Below are positions 43,712-50,910 of a stretch of DNA of 64,000 nucleotides, piece after piece. Numbering within the stretch: position 1 is the stretch's first letter; every line of letters begins with the position of its first letter. The notes below the pieces were generated by a model, which did not search any database, was not told the DNA's origin, and worked only from the letters and a program-made list of their open reading frames with translations. Source of the stretch: VRUE01 sp963728045 (lineage in GTDB: Bacteria; Actinomycetota; Thermoleophilia; Solirubrobacterales; 70-9); NCBI GenBank assembly GCA_963728045.1, contig CAVSIE010000004.1, positions 434,001 to 498,000 of the forward strand. The letters run 5' to 3'. Position numbers and translations under genes: made by a program.

Positions 43712-44790
43712 TCGCCGCGCCGCGCCCGCACGGCCGAGGCGCACTGCTCGAGCACCCGCACCGTCTCGTCCCAGTCCATGCAGGCATCGGTGATCGACTG
43801 CCCGTAAGTGAGATCGGCGCTGTCGCCGAGGTCCTGGCGCCCCTCGACCAGGAACGACTCGAGCATGACGCCGACGATGCGGCTGTTGCCGTCGGCGACC
43901 TGGTCGGCGACGTGACCGGCAGCCAGCACCTGCAGCGCCGGATCCTTCTTGCTGTTGTCGTGCGAAGCGTCGACGACGACGCGCTCCGGGAGCCCGGCCT
44001 CGCCCAGCCTCGCCAGCGCCTCGGCGACGCCCTCGAGGTCGTAGTTGGGGGCCTCCCTGCCGCCGCGCAAGATGACGTGGCCGTCGGGGTTGCCGGTCGT
44101 GTAGAGGACGGCCGGGTTGCCGCCGTCGTCGATGCCGGCGAAGGCGTGCGGCGCCGCTGCGGCGCGCACGGCGTCGACGGCGACCTGGATGTCTCCGTCG
44201 GTGCGGTTCTTGAACCCGATCGGCATCGAGAGGCCGGAGCCGAGCTGCCGATGGATCTGGCTCTCGGTGGTGCGCGCCCCGATTGCTCCCCAGGAGACCG
44301 TGTCGGCGATGTACTGGGGCGTGATCGGATCGAGGAACTCGCAGCCGACCGGCAGGCCGAGGTCGAGCACCTGTAGCAGCAGCGCCCGCGCCATCCGCAA
44401 GCCCGCGTTGACGTCGCCGGAGCCGTCGAGGTGGGGGTCGTTGATCAGGCCCTTCCAGCCGGTCGTCGTGCGCGGCTTCTCGAAGTAGACGCGCATCACC
44501 ACCAGCAGCTCGTCGCCGAATTCGCGGGCCGCCTCGGCGAGGTTGCCGGCGTACTCGAGCGCCGCGACCGGGTCGTGGACGCTGCACGGCCCGACCACGA
44601 CCATCACCCGGTCGTCGGCTCCGTCGAGAACGTTCCCCACTTCCCCGCGGCCCCTGACAACGGCCTTTTCGCGTGCCTCGCCCAGCGGCAGCTCCTCGAG
44701 CAGCGTCGTCGGCGAGACGAGCTCCTCGACTCGCTCGATTCGCTGGTCGCGAACGCGATCCCGAGTCTTTCCCTGCATCCCGATAATCAT
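43708..44790 (-). CDS. aroG: 3-deoxy-7-phosphoheptulonate (DAHP) synthase, class I AroF/G/H type
   Basis: 360 residues, first enzyme of the shikimate pathway. Motifs: VMVVVGPCSVHDPVAALEYA, VYFEKPRTTTGWKGLINDPH, GARTTESQIHRQLGSGLSMP, GFKNRTDGDIQVAVDAVRAA and VVDASHDNSKKDP. This is the Escherichia coli-like short class, not the class II enzyme typical of mycobacteria. ATG 44790 follows the purine-rich GGAGGGCGGTGAAGG; an ATG at 44811 lacks such a site and one at 44775 is also possible. It leads the overlapping aroG-tyrA-aroA-cmk-der chain. Confidence 0.93.
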   Translation of the reverse strand: MIIGMQGKTRDRVRDQRIERVEELVSPTTLLEELPLGEAREKAVVRGRGEVGNVLDGADDRVMVVVGPCSVHDPVAALEYAGNLAEAAREFGDELLVVMRVYFEKPRTTTGWKGLINDPHLDGSGDVNAGLRMARALLLQVLDLGLPVGCEFLDPITPQYIADTVSWGAIGARTTESQIHRQLGSGLSMPIGFKNRTDGDIQVAVDAVRAAAAPHAFAGIDDGGNPAVLYTTGNPDGHVILRGGREAPNYDLEGVAEALARLGEAGLPERVVVDASHDNSKKDPALQVLAAGHVADQVADGNSRIVGVMLESFLVEGRQDLGDSADLTYGQSITDACMDWDETVRVLEQCASAVRARRGE

Positions 44791-45060
44791 TTTGCCTTCA
44801 CCGCCCTCCATGCTCAAAAATCCTACTTCGGGTATGCCCCATCGCACAAACGTCCAAGCGAAGAGACGAGGATGTCCGGCGCCCGGCCGAGAAAACTTGG
44901 GTGCGGCAGCACGCCGCGAGGCCGGACGCCTAGCTAAATCGCCAATAGGACTCAGAGGCACGCGCGAGCCCGCCCGAGTGGGCGGCGGAGGTGTTCGGCG
45001 TGGTGACTCGAGTCATCCCGTCCTTTGTAGCAGGGCAAGCCGACCGCGGCAACCCGGGCG
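44791..45060 (-). promoter_or_regulatory. 270-nt leader/intergenic region between hisC and aroG
   Basis: This is the longest gap in the window and must hold the signals for the aroG operon. It contains a perfect 12-bp palindrome TGACTCGAGTCA at 45004-45015, a candidate repressor site, and a 6-bp GC hairpin CCGCCC-GAGT-GGGCGG at 44970-44985 that could end the hisC transcript. No leader peptide rich in Trp, Phe or Tyr codons and no T-box pattern was recognised. Confidence 0.4.
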
Positions 45061-46152
45061 CTAGATCAGCTCGGCGATCGCGACGAGGAAGCGGTCGTTC
45101 TCAGCCGCCGTCCCATAAGTGACGCGGATGTGGCCGGGGTCGCCGAGGGGGCTGCCCGGGCGGACGGCGATCGAGCGCTCGGCGAGGCCGGCGACGACCT
45201 CGCCCTCGCCGGCGTCGCCGAGGTCGACCCAGGAGAAGTTGGCTTGGGTCGCGGCGGTGCGCAAGCCGATCTCACGCAGCCCCTCCTCGACCCGGATCCG
45301 CTCGGCGACCGTGCTCTCCACCCTGCGGGCGACGTCGTCCTGGTGCAGGATCGCCTCGGCGGCGGCGGCCTGGGCAAGCGCGTTGACGCTGAACGGCTGC
45401 CGCACGGCGTCAACCGCAGCGCGGAACTTGGCGGAGCCGACTGCGTAGCCGACCCGCAGACCGGCGAGGCCGTAGCACTTGCTGAACGTGCGCAGGACGA
45501 CCAGGTTCGGGAACTCGGCCAGCAGGTCGATGCCGGCGTCGGCGTCCTCGACGGCCTGGAACTCGACGTAGGCCTCATCGAGCGCGATCGTCACATGCGC
45601 CGGGACCCGCTCGCAGAAGGCGGCGATCTCAGTAGTCGGGAGGTGGGTGCCGGTTGGGTTGTTGGGGTTGCAGACGACGACGAGCTGGGTCGCCGCGGTC
45701 ACCTCGGCGGCCATCGCGTCGAGGTCGTGGACGCCGCCGGCGGCGAGTGGGACGCGGATCTCGCGCGCCCCGGTCAGCGCCGCCAGGTACGGGTACATCG
45801 AGAAGGACGGCCAGGCGTAGACGATCTCGGAGCCGGGCTCGCAGAGTGCCTCGGCGGCGGCAAGGAGGATCTCGCAGGAGCCGTTGCCGACCGCGATCCG
45901 GCCAGGCTCTGTCTCGTGCCGCTCGGCGATGCGCTCGCGCAGCAGGGTCGCGTCGGGGTCCGGGTAGCGGTTCATCGCCACGGCGGCGGCCTTGATCGTC
46001 GCGACCACCTCCGGGTGGGGCGGGAACGGCGACTCGTTGGAGGCGAGCTGGGCGATCTCGCCTGCGGCGATCGCCTCCGGCGCCTGCCCGGTCGGCACGC
46101 CGGCTTTGTAGCCCGGAATGCGGGCAAGCTTCTCGGCGAAGGTGACGGTCAC
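45061..46152 (-). CDS. hisC: Histidinol-phosphate/aromatic aminotransferase (HisC-like)
   Basis: 363 residues, PLP-dependent fold type I aminotransferase. Motifs: LASNESPFPPHPEVVATIKA, GRIAVGNGSCEILLAAAEAL, VVVCNPNNPTGTHLPTTEI, ITIALDEAYVEFQ-like sequence (VTIALDEAYVEFQAVE) and the PLP-lysine region LRTFSKCYGLAGLRVGYAVG. Context beside aroH, aroG and tyrA suggests it may act on phenylpyruvate or arogenate-pathway intermediates rather than, or as well as, histidinol phosphate. GTG 46152 is chosen because the frame upstream runs through a hairpin (46165-46200). Confidence 0.9.
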   Translation of the reverse strand: MTVTFAEKLARIPGYKAGVPTGQAPEAIAAGEIAQLASNESPFPPHPEVVATIKAAAVAMNRYPDPDATLLRERIAERHETEPGRIAVGNGSCEILLAAAEALCEPGSEIVYAWPSFSMYPYLAALTGAREIRVPLAAGGVHDLDAMAAEVTAATQLVVVCNPNNPTGTHLPTTEIAAFCERVPAHVTIALDEAYVEFQAVEDADAGIDLLAEFPNLVVLRTFSKCYGLAGLRVGYAVGSAKFRAAVDAVRQPFSVNALAQAAAAEAILHQDDVARRVESTVAERIRVEEGLREIGLRTAATQANFSWVDLGDAGEGEVVAGLAERSIAVRPGSPLGDPGHIRVTYGTAAENDRFLVAIAELI

Positions 46153-46164
46153 CCGCAAGAGTTT

Positions 46165-46200
46165 GAAGGATTGTCCACACGCGGGTGGGGACAATCCTTC
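46165..46200. repeat. Perfect 12-bp hairpin at the aroH-hisC junction
   Basis: GAAGGATTGTCC (46165-46176) and GGACAATCCTTC (46189-46200) are exact inverted repeats around a 12-nt loop. It lies 10 nt after the aroH stop and 12 nt before the hisC GTG. No U-run follows on the minus strand, so it looks like an intercistronic stability, processing or translation-control hairpin. Confidence 0.7.
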
Positions 46201-46210
46201 ATCGAAGCGG

Positions 46211-46591
46211 TTACTGGGCCGCGTGGAGGTCCGAGCGAAGCTCCTGCGTATCCCCTAAATAGGTGTGGGCCGGAGAGTGACCCACTGGCGCGTAGTAGTG
46301 GACCATCGCCCGAATCACCCGCGGCATCGCGCCGGGAACGTCGATCTCGCGGGCGCAGATCAGTGGCACCGACTCCAGCCCGACGTTGCGGGCCGCCACG
46401 GCCGGGAACTCGGCGTCGAGGTCCTGTGTCGTCGTGAACATGCAGCTGACCATCGCCTCCGGCCCGAGCTCGTTGCGGCTCAGCAGCTCGCGCAGCAGCG
46501 CCTCCGTCGCGGCGACGATCGCCTCCGCCTCGTTGGCCTCCGCCTGGACGGCGCCGCGGACGGCGAACAGCCGTTCCTCGCCCTCGCTCAT
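46211..46591 (-). CDS. aroH: Monofunctional chorismate mutase, AroH class
   Basis: 126 residues with the trimeric AroH-type signature: FAVRGAVQAEANEAEAIVAA (active-site Arg), ELLSRNELGPEAMVSCMFTT, DLDAEFPAVAARNVGLESVP and VIRAMVHYYAPVGHSPAHTY. It rearranges chorismate to prephenate, the substrate of TyrA encoded 3 kb away. ATG 46591 starts the family similarity (MSEGEERLFAVRG). It follows rluB by 19 nt. Confidence 0.93.
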   Translation of the reverse strand: MSEGEERLFAVRGAVQAEANEAEAIVAATEALLRELLSRNELGPEAMVSCMFTTTQDLDAEFPAVAARNVGLESVPLICAREIDVPGAMPRVIRAMVHYYAPVGHSPAHTYLGDTQELRSDLHAAQ

Positions 46592-46610
46592 TCCCACCCC
46601 TCGGTCCACC

Positions 46611-47306
46611 TCACGGGGCTACATCCTTCCAGAGGTTGGCGATCTCGTCGTCGGAGAGGCGACGCGCCTCTCCCGAGGCCAGCCCACCGAGGGCGATCGG
46701 GCCGAAGCGCACCCGACGCAACGCGACCACCTCGTTGCCGACCGCCTCGGCCATCCGGCGCACCTGGCGGTTGCGTCCCTCGCGCAGGACGATCTCGACC
46801 TCGCGCTCGCCGCGCCGGCTCACTTCTGCCGGCGCGGTGGGACCGTCGTCGAGCTCGACTCCGCGCCGCAGCTGCTCCAGATCGCGGTCCGAGGAAGGCC
46901 GACGCAGCTCGACCCGGTAGGCCTTCGGCACTTCGTAGCGCGGATGCGTGAGCTGGTTGGCCAGCTCTCCGTCGTTGGTCAGCAGCAAGAGCCCGGTCGA
47001 GTCGGCATCGAGCCGCCCGACCGGGTACAGCCGCGCCCCAGTGCGAACCAGCTCGACCACCGCCGGCCGACTCCCCGGCTCCCGCGCCGTCGACACAACC
47101 CCAGCAGGCTTGTTCACCACCCAAACCTCCCGCGTCTCCGTCCCCACTGGCGCACCATCGACGCGCACGTCGTCGTCAGCATCAACGTCCCGCGCTGGAT
47201 CGGCGACAACCTCACCGCTAACCGTCACTCGGCCCGAGGCAATGATGCTCTCCGCTCTACGACGGGAAGCAATACCGCCGTGCGCCAGGTACTTAGCGAG
47301 GCGCAA
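46611..47306 (-). CDS. rluB: RluB/RsuA family rRNA pseudouridine synthase
   Basis: 231 residues: an S4 RNA-binding domain (MRLAKYLAHGGIASRRRAES, GRVTVSGEVVADPARDV) and the pseudouridine synthase core (VWVVNKPAGVVSTA, LYPVGRLDADSTGLLLLTND with the catalytic Asp, PKAYRVELR, REGRNRQVRRMAEAVGNEV). Next to scpAB the enzyme is usually RluB, acting on 23S rRNA. It starts with TTG at 47306, and this codon lies inside the 3' arm of a long hairpin (47296-47366), so initiation may be controlled by RNA structure. Confidence 0.93.
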   Translation of the reverse strand: MRLAKYLAHGGIASRRRAESIIASGRVTVSGEVVADPARDVDADDDVRVDGAPVGTETREVWVVNKPAGVVSTAREPGSRPAVVELVRTGARLYPVGRLDADSTGLLLLTNDGELANQLTHPRYEVPKAYRVELRRPSSDRDLEQLRRGVELDDGPTAPAEVSRRGEREVEIVLREGRNRQVRRMAEAVGNEVVALRRVRFGPIALGGLASGEARRLSDDEIANLWKDVAP

Positions 47307-47366
47307 GGATCAATCCCGGCGAGCCTCCCAAAAAGGGCGTAGCCGGGAGTGATCCTTGCGACTCGC
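47296..47366. repeat. Long hairpin covering the rluB start codon
   Basis: GCGAG then CGCAAGGATCA then TCCCGGC (47296-47320) pairs with GCCGGGA, TGATCCTTGCG and CTCGC (47342-47366): about 23 base pairs with one mismatch and one interruption, around a 21-nt loop. The hairpin fills the gap between the scpB stop (47370) and rluB, and the rluB TTG start (47304-47306) is in its arm. Confidence 0.75.
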
Positions 47367-47369
47367 CAA

Positions 47370-47942
47370 TCATGGCTCAGCTCTTTGCTCGCCCGCCTTG
47401 AGCAGCCGCTCGCGCAGCTCGCGCTCGTCCTCCGGGGTGGGATCGAACTTCGACGGATCCGGCAGCTGGTCGAGGCCGGCGAGCCCGAAGAGCCGCTCGA
47501 ACAGCTCGGTCGTCTTGAAGATCGCGGCGCCGAAGCGCGAGCGCCCCGACTCTTCGATCAGGCCGCGCTCGGCCAGCGTCTGCACCGCCGACTCCGAGGA
47601 GACGCCACGGATCCGCGCCACCTCAGGACGCGAGACCGGCTGCAGGTAGGCGACGATCGCCAGCGTCTCGGCCTGCGCCTGGGTCAGCGGCGGGGTGCGC
47701 GGCTTGGCGAGCAACCGCCGTGCTGCCGCCTCGCTGGCGGGATCGCTGGCCAGCGAGAAACCGCCGGCGACCTCGCGCAGGACCACGCCCCGCTTGCCCT
47801 CGCCGAGGTCTTCGCGCAGCAGGTCGATCGCCTCGGCGACCTGCCCCTCCTTCGCCTCAGTCGCCTCCGCCAGGTCGGCGAGAGAGACCGGCTGCGGCGA
47901 GAGGAAGAGCAGAGCCTCGACCGTCCGCGCCAGGTCGTTCAC
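47370..47942 (-). CDS. scpB: Segregation and condensation protein ScpB
   Basis: 190 residues with two winged-helix parts: VEALLFLSPQPVSLADLAEA, then LTQAQAETLAIVAYLQPVSR, PEVARIRGVSSESAVQTLAE and RGLIEESGRSRFGAAIFKTT. ScpB dimers bind ScpA in the SMC complex. GTG 47942 overlaps the scpA stop (GTGA). Confidence 0.94.
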   Translation of the reverse strand: MNDLARTVEALLFLSPQPVSLADLAEATEAKEGQVAEAIDLLREDLGEGKRGVVLREVAGGFSLASDPASEAAARRLLAKPRTPPLTQAQAETLAIVAYLQPVSRPEVARIRGVSSESAVQTLAERGLIEESGRSRFGAAIFKTTELFERLFGLAGLDQLPDPSKFDPTPEDERELRERLLKAGEQRAEP

Positions 47943-48664
47943 GACGCGACCTTCCGGATCTCGATCGGGCCCAACGGCTTGGACTGCTCCCACGTGACCT
48001 CCCCCTTGCGGTAGAGCTCGAGCAGCGCGAACAGGGTCACCGCTTGGGTGAGCCGGTCCTCGCCGCCGAACTGCTCGTCGAAGTCGATGCTCGGGCGCCC
48101 GGCCAGCGCGTCGCGCAGGGCGCTCAGCCGCTTTTCCAGCGAGACGGTCGGGCGAATGTGCTCGAAGTTCAGCTCGGGCGGCGTCGTCAGCAGGTCGCCC
48201 AGGGCGACGCCGAGCCGTTCCGGGTCATAAGCGGCGGTGGCGGCCTCGAGGGCGACGCGGCGCAGCTCGGGAGGCAGCGGCGCAGCCCGGTAGAGGTGGC
48301 CACGCTCGGCCTCGAAGCGCTCGGTCAGCATTGCCGCCGCGTCACGGTAGCGGCGGTACTCGAGCAGGCGGGCGAGCAGCTCCTCGACCGCCTCCTCCGG
48401 CGTCGCCTCCTCCAGCCCCTCGTCGGCGCCGGGCAGGAGCAGGCGGGACTTCAGCTCCAGCAGGGAGGCGATCAGGACGAGGAACTCGGTCGCCACCTCC
48501 AGCTCGAGCTCGCCCTCGCGCTCGAGGTGCTCGACGTAGGCGACCACGACCTCACCCAGCTCGACCTCGAGCAGGCTCACCTCCTCGCGCAGCACGACCG
48601 CCATCAGCAGGTCGAACGGCCCGGCGAAGACGTCGAGGTCGAGATCCAGCTCGGCGACGGTCAC
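47939..48664 (-). CDS. scpA: Segregation and condensation protein ScpA (kleisin)
   Basis: 241 residues. The N-terminal kleisin helix region VFAGPFDLLMAVVLREEVSL, LEVATEFLVLIASLLELKSR and LLLPGADEGLEEATPEEAVE, and the C-terminal winged helix QAVTLFALLELYRKGEVTWE are all ScpA features. ScpA bridges the two SMC heads. Both kleisin partners are normal in size even though the SMC here is short and lacks a visible hinge. Confidence 0.94.
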   Translation of the reverse strand: MTVAELDLDLDVFAGPFDLLMAVVLREEVSLLEVELGEVVVAYVEHLEREGELELEVATEFLVLIASLLELKSRLLLPGADEGLEEATPEEAVEELLARLLEYRRYRDAAAMLTERFEAERGHLYRAAPLPPELRRVALEAATAAYDPERLGVALGDLLTTPPELNFEHIRPTVSLEKRLSALRDALAGRPSIDFDEQFGGEDRLTQAVTLFALLELYRKGEVTWEQSKPLGPIEIRKVAS

Positions 48665-48673
48665 GGGTAAAGC

Positions 48674-49252
48674 CTAGTTCTCGTCTGGTGGCCGGAAGCC
48701 AACCGGGTGCCGACGCTTGGGCGGTGGCGCCATTAGCTCCTTCAGGGCTCTGAAAATCGTGGCGAGATGTTTGTCGTGCTCACCGAGCTTTCCAGCGGTG
48801 GTCTCTTCGAGCACATCAATACGCTTCTTCAACTCCGCGTAGTTGGACGCCGCTCGGCGCATCTCCACAAATGCGCGCATGATTTCGATATTGACCGCTA
48901 CAGCGCGCTCACTTCGCAGAACGCTCGAGTGCATTGCCACCCCTTGCTCGGTGAAAGCGTAAGGAAGGGTTCGGCGACCTCCACGACCGCGGTTTGAGAT
49001 CACAGATCGTGATCTCAAAGACTCCAGATCCTCTGCAGATAGCCGGAACATGAAGTCGCCGGGAAAGCGCTTCGGGTTGCGCTTTACCTGCTGCAGCAGC
49101 ACCCGCGTTTCCACGCCGTACAGGTCAGCTAGATCCGAATCGAGCATCACCTGCCTTCCCTCGACGACGATGATCTGAGGAGCCCTGACGGGATTTGCGC
49201 TGCCTGGCTTCTCGACTTGGACGACACCATCCCTCAAGAGTGCCAGCCGCAC
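48674..49252 (-). CDS. ORF6N-domain DNA-binding protein, paralogue 1
   Basis: 192 residues. The ORF6N domain is seen as VVEGRQVMLDSDLADLYGVE, TRVLLQQVKRNPKRFPGDFM, FRLSAEDLESLRSRSVIS and LPYAFTEQGVAMHSSVLRSE. The C-terminal part is a short coiled-coil helix (ELKKRIDVLEETTAGKLGEH). ORF6N/KilA-N domains occur in phage and plasmid proteins and in bacterial genes of unknown regulatory role. G+C is lower than in flanking genes. It is closely similar along its length to the protein at 50292-50867. It follows scpA on the same strand. Confidence 0.83.
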   Translation of the reverse strand: MRLALLRDGVVQVEKPGSANPVRAPQIIVVEGRQVMLDSDLADLYGVETRVLLQQVKRNPKRFPGDFMFRLSAEDLESLRSRSVISNRGRGGRRTLPYAFTEQGVAMHSSVLRSERAVAVNIEIMRAFVEMRRAASNYAELKKRIDVLEETTAGKLGEHDKHLATIFRALKELMAPPPKRRHPVGFRPPDEN

Positions 49253-49287
49253 CGGCCGCGATCGCCGCGGCAGCAGAAACGTTCTAG

Positions 49288-50289
49288 CTATTTGCGAGAG
49301 GGGCCGATGCCCATTCGGTCGCGGACCTCGGCGAGTGTCGGCGCGGCGATCGAGCGAGCCTTCTCGGCGCCGGCGGCAAGCGCCGCCTCGAGCGCCGCCT
49401 CGTCCGGGCGCAGCTCGGCGTAGCGCTCGCGGACCGGGGCGAGGAAGTCGACGACGGCCTCGGCGACCGCTTTCTTGAAGTCGCCGTAGCCGGCGCCCTC
49501 GAACTCGCGCTCGACCTCCGCCGGCTCGACCCCGCGGGCGACGGCGTAGACATCGATCAGGTTCGTGATCCCCGCCTTCTCCTCACCACGGCGCACCTCC
49601 CGTCCGGAGTCGGTGACGGCGCTGCCCAGCTTCTTGCGGATCACATCCGGCTCGTCGAGGACGAGGACAGTGCCCTGCTCGGCGCCGCCCGTCGTCGACA
49701 TCTTCCGCTCCGGCTCCTGCAAGTCCATGATCCGGGCGCCGACCTCCGGGATGCGGTACTCGGGCACGACCAGGGTCTCGCCAAAGCGCTCGTTGAAGCG
49801 GCGGGCGATCTCCCGCATCAGCTCGACGTGCTGGCGCTGGTCGTCTCCGACCGGCACCTCGGTCGCCTTGTAGGCGAGCACGTCGGCGGCCATCAGCACT
49901 GGATAGAAGAAGAGAGCGGCAGGGACGAGCTCGCGCTGCTTGGCCGACTTGTCCTTGAACTGGTGCATGCGGTTGAGGTCGCCGTGGGCGGTGACCGCGG
50001 AGAGCAGCCAGGTCAGCTCCGTGTGCTCGCGGACGTCGGACTGGCGGAAGAGGATGCAGCGCTCGGGGTCGAGGCCGGCAGCGAGCAGGATCGCCGTCGT
50101 GTCGTAGAGCCGCCCGCGCAGCTCGGCCGGGTCGTAAGGAACCGAGATCGCGTGCAGGTCGACGATGCAGAAGATCGCCGGGTCGCCGCGATCCTGACCC
50201 TCGACGTACTGGCGTATTGCGCCGATGTAGTTGCCGAGGTGCTTGCGTCCGGTTGGCTGGATGCCTGAAAAGACGATCGGGGCGGGCAT
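49288..50289 (-). CDS. trpS: Tryptophanyl-tRNA synthetase
   Basis: 333 residues, class I synthetase. HIGH region: IVFSGIQPTGRKHLGNYIGA. KMSKS region appears as PERKMSTTGGAEQGTVLVLD. Other family features are VDLHAISVPYDP, LFRQSDVREHTELTWLLSAV and PVGDDQRQHVELMREIARRF. It sits between two ORF6N paralogues, 2 nt from the upstream one. Confidence 0.96.
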   Translation of the reverse strand: MPAPIVFSGIQPTGRKHLGNYIGAIRQYVEGQDRGDPAIFCIVDLHAISVPYDPAELRGRLYDTTAILLAAGLDPERCILFRQSDVREHTELTWLLSAVTAHGDLNRMHQFKDKSAKQRELVPAALFFYPVLMAADVLAYKATEVPVGDDQRQHVELMREIARRFNERFGETLVVPEYRIPEVGARIMDLQEPERKMSTTGGAEQGTVLVLDEPDVIRKKLGSAVTDSGREVRRGEEKAGITNLIDVYAVARGVEPAEVEREFEGAGYGDFKKAVAEAVVDFLAPVRERYAELRPDEAALEAALAAGAEKARSIAAPTLAEVRDRMGIGPSRK

Positions 50290-50291
50290 CG

Positions 50292-50867
50292 CTACTTCTT
50301 GCCGTTCTCTGGAGGACTGAATCCGAGCGGATGCTTTCGCTTAGGTGGCACAGGAGTAGCCAGCTGCCTTAGGGCTTTGAAGATCGCCACCAGATGTTTC
50401 TCATGCTCTCCAAGCTTTCCAGCTGTCCTTGCCTCTAGATCATTGATTCGCGTCTCAAGCGCTTTGTAGTTGGTTGCGGCGCGACGCATCTCTACGAAGG
50501 CCCGCATGATTGCGATGTTCGCGGCTACCGCCCTACCGCTGCGAAGAACACTCGAAAGCATCGCGACCCCTTGCTCGGTAAAGACATAAGGGGGATAGCG
50601 ACGACCCCCGTGTCCACTCGAGATGCCAATTTGGCTTCTCAAATCTGCATATTCGTCTTTTGTGAGCTGAAACATGAAGTCAGAGGGGAAACGCTCTTCG
50701 TTACGGCGAACTGCTCTAGTCAACGCGCCCGTCTCAACCCCATACAGCTCGGCGAGATCCTGATCGAGCATTACCTGGTGTTCTCTGATCACCAAAATCC
50801 TGGCCTGAACCGCGGCGACTGAGACAACTGCGAGGTCGGAACTCTTTGTCTGCGCTTTGGGCGGCAT
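50292..50867 (-). CDS. ORF6N-domain DNA-binding protein, paralogue 2
   Basis: 191 residues with the same layout as the 48674-49252 protein: REHQVMLDQDLAELYGVETG, RRNEERFPSDFMFQLTKDEY, YPPYVFTEQGVAMLSSVLRS, NIAIMRAFVEMRRAATNYKA, then coiled coil AGKLGEHEKHLVAIFKALRQ and a basic tail. ATG 50867 is chosen, with ATG 50900 possible; neither has a clear Shine-Dalgarno. Base composition is clearly less GC-rich than the surrounding genes, suggesting acquisition by transfer and later duplication or separate acquisition on both sides of trpS. Confidence 0.83.
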   Translation of the reverse strand: MPPKAQTKSSDLAVVSVAAVQARILVIREHQVMLDQDLAELYGVETGALTRAVRRNEERFPSDFMFQLTKDEYADLRSQIGISSGHGGRRYPPYVFTEQGVAMLSSVLRSGRAVAANIAIMRAFVEMRRAATNYKALETRINDLEARTAGKLGEHEKHLVAIFKALRQLATPVPPKRKHPLGFSPPENGKK

Positions 50868-50910
50868 CTCAGCAAGAGTGGCAAGCGAACCGGCGGACAT
50901 TGGCGGCAGC

